Assembly (NCBI GenBank): GCA_002919305.1
Contig: PKFB01000080.1
Coordinates: forward strand, 1 to 64,000
Reading direction: 5' to 3'
Source: Actinomycetales bacterium
GTDB taxonomy: Bacteria > Actinomycetota > Actinomycetes > Mycobacteriales > Micromonosporaceae
DNA length: 64,000 bases
Numbering within the stretch: position 1 is the first letter of the stretch; every line of letters begins with the position of its first letter. A program made the translations under genes and the position numbers. Below the pieces are notes generated by a model that was not told the origin of the DNA, searched no databases, and saw only the letters and a list, made by a program, of their open reading frames with translations. Shown here one piece after another: positions 7,790-17,042 of this stretch.

Positions 7790-10303
7790 TCAGCTCGATT
7801 CCGGTCGACGGCCCGCGTGTGCTCCCCGAGCCAGGGGGATGACCTGGGCGCCGCGAGCCATGGCCCGCTCCTGCAACCGCCACAGCACCTGGTCCACCCG
7901 GTCGGCGGGCAACGGCGCGAAGAAGTGGTACCCCTGTGCCGCGGTGCACCCCATGTCCTCAAGCGCCGCCAGCTGCTCGGCGGTCTCCACCCCCTCGGCC
8001 ACGATCCGTAGCCCAAGCGTGCGGGCCAATTCAACCGTGGTCCGCACGATCGCGGCGGCCTCGGGCGACTCCAGCATGCGGGTGACGAAGGCCCGGTCGA
8101 CCTTCACCTCGTCCACCGGGAACCGCGTCAGGAAGGTGAGTGACGAATAACCGGTGCCGAAGTCGTCCACCGCTAGCTGGACCCCGATCTGGCGCAGCGC
8201 GGTGAGGACATCGTCGATGATGTCCAGCTCGGTCATCATCACCGTCTCGGTGATCTCCAGCACCAGCCGATCGGGAGGCACCTGATGCCGCTCCAACAAC
8301 TGGGCGATGTCTGTCGGCAGGTGCCGGTCCAGCAGGCTGCGAGCTGACAGGTTGACCGCGATTGGGATGTCCAGCCCGTCGGCGAGCCAACGCGCCACGT
8401 GTCCCAGCGCCACATCGATGACGTAGCGAGTGAAAGGTCCGATCAGCTCGCTGTGCTCCACTACCCCGATGAATTCCGCCGGGGGCAGCAGGCCACGCCG
8501 GGGGTGGTTCCACCGCACCAGCGCTTCGGCGCCGACCGGGGCACCGGTGACCAGGTCCACGGCGGGTTGAAGCACCAGCATCAGCTGATCGTCAGTGTTC
8601 AGCGCCTCCCTTAGCTCAGCTAGCAGGGCGAGCCGGTCGGTGCTGGCACCGTCCTTGCTGCCGTCGTAGACCACCAGGGTGCGGCCGCTGCGCTTGGCCT
8701 GGTACATCGCGACGTCGGCGCGTCGCAGCAGCTCGGTGATGTCGCAGCTTCCGGCGGGGACGACCACCACCCCGATGGAGGTCTCCACCGACAGCGACAG
8801 GCCGGCGACCTCAATGGGCAACGCCAGTTCGGTCGCGAGCTGCCGCCCACGGCAAGCGGCGTGTTCGACCGCGGAGGCGGTCTCGGGGACAGCCGTAATC
8901 AGCAGCGCGAACTCGTCACCGCCCAACCGGGCCAGCATTTCGCCCGGTTCGGTCGCGGCGGCCAGTTTGGCGGCCAGGACTCGCAGCAGGTCATCACCGG
9001 CCGCGTGCCCCAGTGTGTCGTTGACTTCCTTGAAGTGATCCAGATCCAAAAGCAGCAGGGCCGCGGAGGCCGACCTTCCGGAGTCGGCCAGCGCCCGGAG
9101 AGCCGAGTCGCCGTACTCCAGCAGCCGAACCCGGTTAGCCAGGCCGGTCAAAGGATCGTGGGAGGCTTCGTAGGACTTGCGATGGGCCAGCGCCTGGAGC
9201 GTGGTGTGGGTCGCGGCGTTCTGAAGGGCCGCGCCGAGCGCGTCGGCGAAGGCGGAGAGCGCCAGCTCTTCCCGCTCGCCAAGCCTCACCGGCTCCCGGA
9301 ACCACAGCCGCAGCTCCCCCACCTTCTCTCCGCCGGCCTCCAGCGAACGGACCACCATGAAGCCCGCATCGTCCCGGGGCGTCGGCGCAGAGTCGGAAGA
9401 GTCGGAGGAGGTGTCGACGAGTTCACCAGTGGAGGTACCCACAAAGGTCCGTTCCAGACGGTGGACGGTGACCTCGACGGCATCCGGGGAGAACAGGCGG
9501 CACAGGCCCCGCAGGGCCGACCGCGCCACCTGACGTTCGTTCAGGTGGTTGAGTTCGTGGGTGGCCGCGGCCAGCTCCTGCCAGGTGCGCCGCTCTTCCG
9601 CGGCCCGCAGGCGGGCGCGGTAGGTCTCGTGCAGCAACCACAGCAGCGGCGGCAGGATGATCAGCCACCGAACGTCGATCAGTCCGAGGGTGACCACCAG
9701 AAGACCGATCGTGAGATTGCCGATCAGCATCAGCCCGGTCACCCCCAAGCCGCGCCGGATAACCGTCGACACGGACGAGCCGCTGCTGATGGCCACCGGC
9801 CAGGCCGCCAGCAGGGTGGTGAGCAAGGCGTAGGCCGTGGCGGCGACACTGAGGACCACGGCTGTCCGGAAAGTCAGTGGAGGAACCGGGTCGATCCCGC
9901 CCAAGGCTAGGACGGCCACGCTGGCCACCGTGGCGGCGATCGCCCCAGCGGCGGCGTTGTACAGCGCCCGGATGGGCTCCTGCCGGGTCAACAACCTCCC
10001 GGGCAGTACACCCGCGAAGACGGTGAGAGCTACCCATGCCGGAGGCAGTAGACACAGCAGCACCACCAGGGCGGCCTCACCCCATGACAGGCCGGTGTGC
10101 TCGCTGCCTATCCTGATCCGTAACCGGGCCGCGTGCGACGCCGCCATCAGCCCTGTGGCGATCAACAAGGACGGTACGGAGGGCACTCCGTCCGCCAACG
10201 CCAGGCTTCCCACGACGGACAGGACACCGGCCCCGAGTACCGTGGTGACCAGCCATCTCAGCCGCCGGGGCAGGGCAGCGAGGCTCTCCCAGATCCGGGT
10301 CAT
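7790..10303 (-). CDS. Membrane-bound GGDEF-EAL protein (cyclic di-GMP synthesis/breakdown)
   Basis: 837 residues, beginning at an ATG with an AAGGCGAG ribosome site; an upstream in-frame start at 10366 is less likely. Residues 1 to ~240 contain about seven or eight hydrophobic segments. A GAF-like linker follows. A GGDEF domain then has LLLDLDHFKEVNDTLGH and an intact G-G-D-E-F, and the EAL domain has EALVRW, NLSARSLL, LEITETVMM, DDFGTGYSSL, KVDRAF and VAEGVET. Both catalytic signatures are therefore complete. The RxxD inhibitory site normally found shortly before GGDEF is absent (the residues are TEPG), so product feedback is probably lost. Net activity cannot be predicted. Confidence 0.92.
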   Translation of the reverse strand: MTRIWESLAALPRRLRWLVTTVLGAGVLSVVGSLALADGVPSVPSLLIATGLMAASHAARLRIRIGSEHTGLSWGEAALVVLLCLLPPAWVALTVFAGVLPGRLLTRQEPIRALYNAAAGAIAATVASVAVLALGGIDPVPPLTFRTAVVLSVAATAYALLTTLLAAWPVAISSGSSVSTVIRRGLGVTGLMLIGNLTIGLLVVTLGLIDVRWLIILPPLLWLLHETYRARLRAAEERRTWQELAAATHELNHLNERQVARSALRGLCRLFSPDAVEVTVHRLERTFVGTSTGELVDTSSDSSDSAPTPRDDAGFMVVRSLEAGGEKVGELRLWFREPVRLGEREELALSAFADALGAALQNAATHTTLQALAHRKSYEASHDPLTGLANRVRLLEYGDSALRALADSGRSASAALLLLDLDHFKEVNDTLGHAAGDDLLRVLAAKLAAATEPGEMLARLGGDEFALLITAVPETASAVEHAACRGRQLATELALPIEVAGLSLSVETSIGVVVVPAGSCDITELLRRADVAMYQAKRSGRTLVVYDGSKDGASTDRLALLAELREALNTDDQLMLVLQPAVDLVTGAPVGAEALVRWNHPRRGLLPPAEFIGVVEHSELIGPFTRYVIDVALGHVARWLADGLDIPIAVNLSARSLLDRHLPTDIAQLLERHQVPPDRLVLEITETVMMTELDIIDDVLTALRQIGVQLAVDDFGTGYSSLTFLTRFPVDEVKVDRAFVTRMLESPEAAAIVRTTVELARTLGLRIVAEGVETAEQLAALEDMGCTAAQGYHFFAPLPADRVDQVLWRLQERAMARGAQVIPLARGAHAGRRPESS

Positions 10304-10561
10304 CCCTCGCCTTCCCTTCGTGTGAACCGCCCGACTCGTTGGCCCGGCGGGGGTCGACGACCCCACCGGGCTGGAACAGAGCCGGTTGGCTGGTGAATCG
10401 TCATGTCAGCCCCAGGTGCGCTCACGCACGACGGTCCACCCCCTCCCCAACTCACAAGGGGTACGCACACTGTGGTCCCGTGCGAGAGCGTAGGGGTGTT
10501 CAGGATGGAGTGGAACCTCGGATGAAGCCACAGATGCGTGAATTTAAGTGCGTGAGAGCGT

Positions 10562-10654
10562 GAAGACTGTCCATTCTTTTGCGAACCGGACAGTCTTCTC
10601 AAAGAATGGGAAAGCTTTCCGTGGACAGTGTGTAGTAATGGCATCACGGAAAGC
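10562..10654. ncRNA. Structured element with pseudoknot potential (candidate leader or small RNA)
   Basis: GAAGACTGTCC (10562-10572) pairs with GGACAGTCTTC (10588-10598). CCATTCTTT (10571-10579), starting inside the first arm and running into its loop, pairs with AAAGAATGG (10601-10609), which gives an H-type pseudoknot layout with a two-base clash. GCTTTCCGTG (10614-10623) then pairs with CACGGAAAGC (10645-10654). All arms are perfect. On the minus strand the element lies 260-350 bases upstream of the GGDEF-EAL start. It does not match my memory of the GEMM c-di-GMP riboswitch. RNA or protein-binding DNA cannot be decided. Confidence 0.35.
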
Positions 10655-10675
10655 GATGTTCGACTTCGAGGATTT

Positions 10676-10703
10676 ATCGGCGCGCCCGGAACAGCGCGCC
10701 GAT
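10676..10703 (-). terminator. 10-bp hairpin after the small membrane protein gene
   Basis: ATCGGCGCGC and GCGCGCCGAT pair perfectly around an 8-base loop, 30 bases beyond the stop at 10733 on the minus strand, followed by AAATCC. Probable terminator. Confidence 0.6.
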
Positions 10704-10732
10704 GAAGGACCGCGTGTCCGGCCACGGGATCG

Positions 10733-11011
10733 TTACGACCCGTTGCCTGTCGAGCCGCCCCTGCTCGGTTGCTCCTCTGCTTTATCTGATGCTGGGAATC
10801 GTTCCGGTAGCCGGCGTAGTCGGGCGTTCATGTTCCGGATCAGAAGTACCGTGGCGATAGCCAGCAGCAGGATGATGAACAAGCCCATCGGCCCTGCGAG
10901 ACTGCCGGAACGGGTATCGCCGAAGTTGTTGGTGGCAAGAACATCGAGGGCACTGTTATGGGCATGAAGCCCAACGTCCCCGGCGACCACGTGCGCGGCG
11001 GCGAGCAGCAT
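10733..11011 (-). CDS. Small single-pass membrane protein next to mca
   Basis: 92 residues. One strong hydrophobic segment at about residues 41-60 (GPMGLFIILLLAIATVLLI) is followed by a basic then polar C-terminal tail (RNMNARLRRLPERF...). The N-terminal ~38 residues are mildly hydrophobic. The ATG is preceded by AAAGGTGA. It lies 108 bases downstream of mca on the same strand, an arrangement I recall from other actinobacteria, where the protein is annotated only as hypothetical. No catalytic motif. Likely inserted in the cytoplasmic membrane; role unknown. Confidence 0.72.
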   Translation of the reverse strand: MLLAAAHVVAGDVGLHAHNSALDVLATNNFGDTRSGSLAGPMGLFIILLLAIATVLLIRNMNARLRRLPERFPASDKAEEQPSRGGSTGNGS

Positions 11012-11119
11012 CGCAGTTCACCTTTCGGGCCTGAGCATATTAAGCGAAGACTATTCGACAACACCGGACGGCACTAGTGCCTTAACGATAAGAGCACACT
11101 CGAGCCGGAAGTCCGGATG

Positions 11120-12004
11120 CTATGAGACTACCCCGGCGAAGAGGTCGTCCTCGGGAAGAGAGGAATCGACCAGAGAACGTGCCAGCTCATAGTCCTCAGT
11201 GGGCCAGGTCTTCTGCTGGATCTCCAAGGGAACCGCGAACCACGGGCCATCGGGGTCCACCTGGGTGGCGTGCGCCCGAAGCGCATCATCCCGGATCGGG
11301 AAGTACTCACCGCACTCGATTCGGGTCGTGATCCGCTCCGTTCGGCCCATCCGCCTCTGCCAGGCCTCCTTGTCCTTCAGCAGCTCGGTGTACGGGGACT
11401 CCAGGCCGGCGGCGAGCATCGCCTCGTGCAGCGCCAAGATCCGGGCGGTGGAGAAGGTCATGTGGTAGTAGAGCTTGAGCGGCTGCCACGGGTCGCCCAG
11501 CCCTTGGTAACGGTTCGGGTCACCGGAGGCTTCGAACGCGGCCACGCTCACCTTGTGGCACATGATGTGGTCGGGATGGGGGTACCCGCCGTTCTCGTCA
11601 TAGGTGATGACCACCTGGGGGCGGAACTCCCGCATCAGGCGCACCAGCGGGGCGGTGGCCTCCTCCAGCGGCACCCGGGCGAAGCAGCCCTCCGGCAGCT
11701 TCTCCACGTCCGCCTCGGTGTAGTTCTCAACGTAACCGGAGTCGACGAAGCCCAGCCACGCCTGCTTCACCCCGAGGATCTCGCGGGCGCGCTCCATTTC
11801 ACGGGCGCGGATCGCTGCGAGATCCCGCCGCACCTCCGGGCGGTCCATCTTGGGGTTGAGCACGTCACCCCGTTCCCCGCCGGTGCACGTGACCACGAGA
11901 ACATCAACGCCTTCCCGGACATACCGGGCCATGGTCGCCGCGCCTTTGCTCGACTCATCGTCCGGGTGGGCGTGAACCGCCATCAGACGCAGCTTCGCCG
12001 ACAC
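11120..12004 (-). CDS. mca: Mycothiol S-conjugate amidase
   Basis: 294 residues, normal length. This zinc enzyme cleaves mycothiol conjugates of electrophiles to a mercapturic acid and GlcN-Ins, detoxifying drugs and alkylators in the cytoplasm. The PIG-L/LmbE fold shows the zinc-binding A-H-P-D-D-E at residues 11-16, the TCTGGERGD segment, and the later H-P-D-H motif (GGYPHPDHIMCHK). The paralogue MshB, which makes mycothiol, is close in sequence. The length and the DUF4307-greA neighbourhood favour Mca. GTG start with AGGGAG upstream. It is divergent from the DUF4307 gene. Confidence 0.92.
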   Translation of the reverse strand: MSAKLRLMAVHAHPDDESSKGAATMARYVREGVDVLVVTCTGGERGDVLNPKMDRPEVRRDLAAIRAREMERAREILGVKQAWLGFVDSGYVENYTEADVEKLPEGCFARVPLEEATAPLVRLMREFRPQVVITYDENGGYPHPDHIMCHKVSVAAFEASGDPNRYQGLGDPWQPLKLYYHMTFSTARILALHEAMLAAGLESPYTELLKDKEAWQRRMGRTERITTRIECGEYFPIRDDALRAHATQVDPDGPWFAVPLEIQQKTWPTEDYELARSLVDSSLPEDDLFAGVVS

Positions 12005-12325
12005 CTGCTCTCCCTGGAACTCAACGCATCGATGTGCGTACCGAACAAATAGGACAACAAATGGGGCCGTCAGGCCTGTGGAGTTTCCTTAACACAACCT
12101 GGTCCTGGGGCACGGTATGCCGTATGAGTGACAACAATGCTGTGGACCACAACACTGTGGGCCGCGCCACGTCGCCGGTCGGCACACCGCCGTCGAGCCA
12201 GCCTGCGTAACGATAACAATCGGTAATGGGTTTCACCGATACGCAGACACCTCTCGGCAGCAGGTGCACACAGCTGCCATGATGGGAAGGCACACCCCTA
12301 ATCACCAACCATCCGAGGGCTGACG
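12005..12325. other. Divergent intergenic region between mca and the DUF4307 gene
   Basis: 321 bases that must hold both promoters. I see no gene. Imperfect repeats such as TGCTGTGGACCACAACACTGTGG are present, but no clear -35/-10 pair stands out. Confidence 0.5.
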
Positions 12326-12763
12326 ATGACCACCCCGCGCACGCAGCAGCATGGTGTGCCGGTGTTTCCGCCGGGCCGGTACGGCCGGCGGCGGGAACCC
12401 CGCCGTGTGTCGCGTTGGGTGCCGGCGCTTCTTCTGGTCGGTGTCCTGGTCGCGGGGCTCGGCATCGCCGTACGGCTCAACCAGCTGTACGGCACACCGG
12501 AATACCGTGGGGTGGTCCGTAGTTACTCGAACGTGACGGATTCTGAGATCACCGTGACGTTCGACGTATATAAACCGCCCGGTGAGCCCGCGGTGTGTAC
12601 CGTACGCGCCCGGGCAGTCGACGGGGCGGAAGTCGGTCGCGCGGAGGTTAGGGTACCGGCGGGTGACGCGGATACCGACCACGTAAGGGTTACCTACACC
12701 CTTCAGACCGAGCGACGTCCAGTCACCGGAGAAGTCCCCGGTTGTGGCCCGGCGAGATCCTGA
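12326..12763 (+). CDS. DUF4307 family membrane-anchored protein
   Basis: 145 residues. A proline/arginine-rich cytoplasmic N-terminus (residues 1-28) precedes one hydrophobic span (WVPALLLVGVLVAGLGIAV, ~31-49). An extracytoplasmic beta-rich domain follows (RGVVRSYSNVTDSEITVTF; VCTVRARAVDGAEVGRAEV). Two cysteines, in AVCTVRA and VPGCGPA, could form a disulfide. DUF4307 genes between mca and greA are a stable actinobacterial arrangement. The function of the family is unknown; membrane topology is inferred from the single span. Confidence 0.85.
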   Translation: MTTPRTQQHGVPVFPPGRYGRRREPRRVSRWVPALLLVGVLVAGLGIAVRLNQLYGTPEYRGVVRSYSNVTDSEITVTFDVYKPPGEPAVCTVRARAVDGAEVGRAEVRVPAGDADTDHVRVTYTLQTERRPVTGEVPGCGPARS

Positions 12764-12908
12764 CCGGCCGATGACCCGGGTGGGCTGAGTCGGTTTCGTC
12801 ATACCGTTCGTCGACGGCTCAGCTCATCAAAAATTGCTCCAGTCCGGGGCGGATACCCCACTGGTAGCGTTGTAGCCCGAATCCCTTCGTCCATCCGGAG
12901 GAGTTCCT

Positions 12909-13409
12909 GTGTCCACCACAGACCGCGAGGCACCTACCACCTGGCTGTCCCAGGAGGCGTACGACCGGCTCAAGGCCGAGCTCGATGAACTCATCGCGAA
13001 GCGGCCTGTGATCGCCGCTGAGATCAACGAGCGGCGCGAGGAAGGTGACCTGCGGGAGAACGGCGGCTACCACGCGGCCAAGGAAGAGCAGGGCAAGATG
13101 GAGTTCCGGATCCGGCAGCTCCAGGACCTGCTGCGCAACGCCCGCGTCGGCGAGGCGCCCAACCGCGATGTCGTGGCTCCCGGCATGGTGGTTACCATCC
13201 AGTTCGACGACGATCCGGACGACACCGAGCGGTTCCTGTTGGGGTCCCGGGAGATCGCCTCCACCACCGACTTGACCGTCTACAGCCCCGAGTCTGCATT
13301 GGGCCAGGCCATCCTCGAGCGACGCCCCGGCGACGTGGTGACCTACACCGCGCCCAGCGGCGCCGAGATCAAGGTCAAGATTCTCAACTTGGAGCCTTAC
13401 TCGGGCTAA
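12909..13409 (+). CDS. greA: Transcription elongation factor GreA
   Basis: 166 residues. It rescues backtracked RNA polymerase by stimulating transcript cleavage in the secondary channel. The N-terminal coiled coil ([21 protein letters not shown]) carries the acidic tip region ([19 protein letters not shown]). The C-terminal FKBP-like domain includes [15 protein letters not shown] and EIKVKIL. GTG start with GGAGGAG upstream. The stop is followed by a strong hairpin shared with the convergent ilvA gene. Confidence 0.95.
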   Translation: MSTTDREAPTTWLSQEAYDRLKAELDELIAKRPVIAAEINERREEGDLRENGGYHAAKEEQGKMEFRIRQLQDLLRNARVGEAPNRDVVAPGMVVTIQFDDDPDDTERFLLGSREIASTTDLTVYSPESALGQAILERRPGDVVTYTAPSGAEIKVKILNLEPYSG

Positions 13410-13427
13410 AACCCGCACGATCGTGAC

Positions 13428-13469
13428 GTAAACGACGGCCGGCCTCAAATAGGGCCGGTCGTCGTTTAC
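13428..13469. terminator. Bidirectional terminator between greA and ilvA
   Basis: GTAAACGACGGCCGGCC (13428-13444) pairs with GGCCGGTCGTCGTTTAC (13453-13469) with one wobble pair and an 8-base loop. It lies between two convergent genes. Confidence 0.8.
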
Positions 13470-13503
13470 CCGCGGCCTTCCCGCGTACCACCTGAGTGCG
13501 TCA

Positions 13504-14733
13504 TCAGGCCGGCTGCGCGAGGGTGACCTGGTAGCCGGCCCGCCGCAACGCCTCCAGCAGCGTGTCGGAGTGCTCCGCGCCTCTGGTCTCCACCGACAGC
13601 GCGACCTCTACCTCCCCCAACCTCAGTCGGGAATCGTGGCGTTGGTGCAGGACATCGACCACGTTGGCGCGTTGCTCAGCGATCAGCGTCAGGATGGCCG
13701 CCAACTCACCAGGCTGGTCACCGCAGCGCACCGTGAAACGCAGATATCTGCCGGCGGCGGCCAGACCATGCTCGATGACCCGGGCCAGCAGGAGCGGGTC
13801 GATGTTCCCGCCGGACAGCACCGCCACCACAGGGGGTTCCACCGTGACCGTGCCGGCCAACAGCGCGGCCACCGGGGCGGCTCCCGCCGGCTCCACCAGA
13901 AGCTTGTTGCGCTCCAACAGCAGTAATAGCGCCTCAGACAGCTCCTCCTCGCTGACCGTCACCACGTCGTCAACCAGCGCGCTGACATGCGCAAAGGTGA
14001 GCTCACCGGGACACCCAACCGCGATCCCGTCCGCGATCGTGGCGTACCTGTTCAGCCGAACCGGCTTGCCAGCGCGCAGCGACGGGGGAAACGCCGCGGC
14101 GCCGGCCGCTTGGACACCGATCAGCGTGACCTCGGGGCGCAGTGCTTTGAAGACCGTGGCGATTCCTGAGATCAACCCGCCCCCACCCACACTCACGATG
14201 ACGGTACGCACGTCGGGGCACTGCTCCAGGATCTCCAGGCCCACCGTGCCTTGTCCCGCGATCACATCGGGATGATCGAAGGGGTGGATGAAGACCGCGC
14301 CGGTCCGCTCAGCGAACTCCCCGGCCGCGAGCAGTGCGTCATCCACCGTGGAGCCCACAAGCTCCACGCGGGCGCCGTACCCCTTGGTGGCCGCCACCTT
14401 GGGCAACGGAGCCCCGACCGGCATGAAGACCGTCGCGGTGGTGTCCAGCAGGCTGGCCGCCAAGGCCACCCCCTGCGCGTGGTTACCGGCGCTAGCGGCC
14501 ACCACACCCCGTTCCCGCTCCGCCGGCGACAACTGGGCGATCCGCATGAAGGCGCCGCGCACCTTGTATGACCCTGCGCGTTGCAGGTTCTCGCATTTAA
14601 GCCACACCGGCCCACCGAGCCGACTGGACAACGGACGCGCCGGCTCCATGGGGGTGCGGCGTACCACGCCCTCCAAAAGTTTCCGCGCCGTCTCAACCCG
14701 ACCCAGGCTGACCAGCTCCGTCGCCAATTCCAT
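13504..14733 (-). CDS. ilvA: Threonine ammonia-lyase
   Basis: 409 residues. A PLP enzyme deaminating threonine to 2-oxobutyrate, the entry to isoleucine synthesis. The PLP lysine sits in GSYKVRG (residues ~55-61), and the phosphate loop is SVGGGGLISG. The catalytic domain of ~320 residues is followed by one ACT domain (LRFTVRCGDQPGELAAILTLI). This single-ACT form is the one of the short biosynthetic and TdcB-type enzymes, so sensitivity to isoleucine or valine is uncertain. No isoleucine-pathway genes are adjacent. It diverges from the next gene with a 96-base gap. Confidence 0.92.
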   Translation of the reverse strand: MELATELVSLGRVETARKLLEGVVRRTPMEPARPLSSRLGGPVWLKCENLQRAGSYKVRGAFMRIAQLSPAERERGVVAASAGNHAQGVALAASLLDTTATVFMPVGAPLPKVAATKGYGARVELVGSTVDDALLAAGEFAERTGAVFIHPFDHPDVIAGQGTVGLEILEQCPDVRTVIVSVGGGGLISGIATVFKALRPEVTLIGVQAAGAAAFPPSLRAGKPVRLNRYATIADGIAVGCPGELTFAHVSALVDDVVTVSEEELSEALLLLLERNKLLVEPAGAAPVAALLAGTVTVEPPVVAVLSGGNIDPLLLARVIEHGLAAAGRYLRFTVRCGDQPGELAAILTLIAEQRANVVDVLHQRHDSRLRLGEVEVALSVETRGAEHSDTLLEALRRAGYQVTLAQPA

Positions 14734-14829
14734 GGGCCGATCGTGCCACTTCCGGGTTCCCTACGTCGCCGAGAACAGGCCGTCGAGATTTACCCAGCAT
14801 CCAGGACGTTCCGGTCGTAGGTTGGGCGT

Positions 14830-15357
14830 ATGGGAACTTTCGCCGCTGTCTTGCACGTCCTCGCGGCAGTTTTCGTGATCGGGCCGCTGGCCATGGCGCC
14901 CTTTGGCGGGCTGCGGGGGATCCGGCACCGTGACGCGCGTCAGATTCACGATGCGGTGCGGTGGACCACCTGGTTCGGCCTCGGGTCCCTGCTGGTGTTC
15001 CTGCTCGGCGCGTGGGCCGTGAGCACCTCCGACGATGTCGGCTTCGGCACGTCATGGATCACCATCTCCATGACGCTGTACATCGTGGGAATCGCGGTCA
15101 TCTTCGGACTGGCGATCCCGTCCCTGCGCCGGACCGAACGCATGATCCGAGAAGGAGTGCTGGACGACAGGGGCGCCCCAGGCGCCGCCGCGGCTGACGC
15201 CGAGGAGATGCCGCCCACCGTGACCACCTCCACCGATGAGCTGCACTCCAAGGCCAAACTCGACGCGATGGCGGGCCGCAGCGGCGCCGCCGCCACCGTA
15301 GCCCTCCTGGTGTGGATCGCGATCACGGTGCTGATGGTGGTCAAACCCTTCGAGTGA
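14830..15357 (+). CDS. Four-span integral membrane protein, unknown function
   Basis: 175 residues with hydrophobic segments near residues 3-26, 47-66, 77-98 and 150-171. A polar, Asp/Glu/Ala-rich loop of about 50 residues comes before the last span. The opening MGTFAAVLHVLAAVFVIGPL resembles the DUF2269-type predicted membrane proteins of actinobacteria. No cofactor ligands or catalytic residues stand out apart from a histidine in the first span and one in the next loop. Single-gene unit with its own hairpin afterwards. Confidence 0.7.
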   Translation: MGTFAAVLHVLAAVFVIGPLAMAPFGGLRGIRHRDARQIHDAVRWTTWFGLGSLLVFLLGAWAVSTSDDVGFGTSWITISMTLYIVGIAVIFGLAIPSLRRTERMIREGVLDDRGAPGAAAADAEEMPPTVTTSTDELHSKAKLDAMAGRSGAAATVALLVWIAITVLMVVKPFE

Positions 15358-15379
15358 CAGCGGCGGCCGGACCGCGGCG

Positions 15380-15409
15380 GAAGGGAACGACGCCGGTGGC
15401 GTTCCCTTC
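15380..15409 (+). terminator. 10-bp hairpin after the membrane protein gene
   Basis: GAAGGGAACG and CGTTCCCTTC pair perfectly around a 10-base loop, 23 bases after the stop at 15357. Confidence 0.65.
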
Positions 15410-15507
15410 AAGGCGGTCCCCGATGAGGACGCCGCACGTACCGCGTGGGGTACCGCGCCGCGTAGGGGCTGCGGCGTACCACGCCCGGGGCGCTCGCTGG
15501 CGGGCCG

Positions 15508-16881
15508 TCAGATGTTGGCCGTGATTCGGCTCAGCCGGGGCCAGCCAGGGGCGTGACGGTGCCAGGGCGCGGCCTCCTCGATGACGGCGGCCAACCCCAG
15601 CAGCAGCTCCTCGCTGCCGGGGGGACCCACCAGCTGAACCCCGACCGGCAAACCGTCCCGGCGGATACCGGCCGGCACCACCAGAGCCGGCAGACCGGCG
15701 AAGTTCCAGGGAGCGCAGTAGGGCGCGTACCGCACCGACGCCGTGACGTTAGCCAGCCAGCCACGCCGGGACCACCGCTCCGCCGGTGGGGGTGGACCAG
15801 CCAACGCCGGGGTCATCATGACGTCGAAGCGGTGATCGGTGAGCCAGTTCAGGTAGTGATCCCGCCACTGCTCCCGGTCGGCTGTCCGGACCAACCCGGA
15901 GGAGGCGACCCATTCGCCCAATGCGATATGGCGGCGGGTCCGGGGTTGCAACTCACTCCGGTCAAACCGGACGGCCTCTTGATACGCTCCTGCGAACCAG
16001 TGCGTGATCTCCGCGGAGCTCATCCGGGGGGGATACGTGGGATCAGCGCGCCGCGCCGAGTGCCCGGCGTCGACCAGCAGCCGGGTCACCCGCGCCAACG
16101 CCAGTCGACAGTCCCGGTCAGGTGAGACCCCTTGCGCTGGACTGCGCAGCGATACCGCGATCGACAGCGGCTTCGGCGACTCCGGTGGCCGCGGGCGACG
16201 CCCAGCCATCACCGCGAAGCCGAGGGCCGCGTCAAAAACGGTGGTGGCCAAAACCCCGTTCTCTGACAGCTCAAACCAGTCACTGCCCCCGGTGGGGACG
16301 ATCCCTCTCCCCGGCTTGAGCCCGACCAGGCCGCAGCAGGCCGCGGCGGCGCGGATTCCGCCGAACGCGTCCGTGGCCTGCGCCAACGGCACCATGCCCG
16401 CCGCCACGGCGGCCGCCGCGCCGCCCGCTGAGCCGCCCGGCGTACGGTCCATCCGCCACGGGTTCCGGGTGATCACATCGTCGTCGTCGGTAAACCCGAA
16501 AATTCCCAGCTCGGACATCCGGGTCATACCAACCACGACGGCTCCCGCGCCGCGCAACCGGCGTACCACCTCATGGTCAGCTTCGGCGACCGGCAGCGTG
16601 GTGGCCGGTGACCCCAGTCGGGTCCGTTCCCCGGCCACCGCCGCGCTTTCGCTGACCGTGATCGGCACGCCAGCTAAGCTCAGGCCGGCGAGATCGGGTA
16701 GCTCATCGACGATCTCCGCCTCGGCCAGCGCTGGCACCGTCCGCACCACCTGGAAGGCGCCCAGCTCATGGTCGACCGCGCGGATGTGCCGAATATGGGC
16801 ATCCACCACCTCACCGGCGGAGGTGTCGCCGCGGCGTACCGCACGAGCGATCGACCCCGCCGTCGCACCGACCCAGGTCAT
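15508..16881 (-). CDS. Amidase-signature family protein lacking catalytic Lys and nucleophilic Ser
   Basis: 457 residues from an ATG preceded by AGGAGG; an upstream in-frame start adds nine residues. The amidase-signature fold is clear ([32 protein letters not shown]), but two of the three catalytic residues are gone. The lysine expected in G-V-P-x-x-V-K-D is serine (GVPITVSES). The nucleophilic serine expected in G-G-S-I-R is glycine (FGGIR). Only the cis-serine of the P-G-G-S motif remains. In the amidase-signature family these residues are needed for hydrolysis, so this copy is probably inactive or has a different chemistry. The frame is intact, which argues against simple decay. Confidence 0.82.
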   Translation of the reverse strand: MTWVGATAGSIARAVRRGDTSAGEVVDAHIRHIRAVDHELGAFQVVRTVPALAEAEIVDELPDLAGLSLAGVPITVSESAAVAGERTRLGSPATTLPVAEADHEVVRRLRGAGAVVVGMTRMSELGIFGFTDDDDVITRNPWRMDRTPGGSAGGAAAAVAAGMVPLAQATDAFGGIRAAAACCGLVGLKPGRGIVPTGGSDWFELSENGVLATTVFDAALGFAVMAGRRPRPPESPKPLSIAVSLRSPAQGVSPDRDCRLALARVTRLLVDAGHSARRADPTYPPRMSSAEITHWFAGAYQEAVRFDRSELQPRTRRHIALGEWVASSGLVRTADREQWRDHYLNWLTDHRFDVMMTPALAGPPPPAERWSRRGWLANVTASVRYAPYCAPWNFAGLPALVVPAGIRRDGLPVGVQLVGPPGSEELLLGLAAVIEEAAPWHRHAPGWPRLSRITANI

Positions 16882-17042
16882 GGCAGCCTCCTGTGTCTTT
16901 CGGCGCAAGGTACCGCACAGGAGTGCAACGATCGAGCGATGGCGGTAGGTGTCGAGCGTTATCGCACTGTCACGCCGGCAATAAACCGGTGTCGCCCCGG
17001 GTGCGCGTGTCGCGATGCGGGCCGCTCCGGCGGCGCGGAGCG

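Larger units (their letters stand above)
10304..10732. other. Gene-free interval between the GGDEF-EAL gene and the small membrane protein
   Basis: 429 bases. The part next to the GGDEF-EAL start shows no convincing coding sequence. The distal 140 bases contain four inverted repeats, listed separately. Short frames on both strands lack ribosome sites and family features. Confidence 0.5.

Noticed and set aside
10548..10967. Plus-strand ORF of 139 codons over the small membrane protein gene
   Set aside because: It is antisense to a better-supported gene with a ribosome site and membrane span, and it crosses four inverted repeats.
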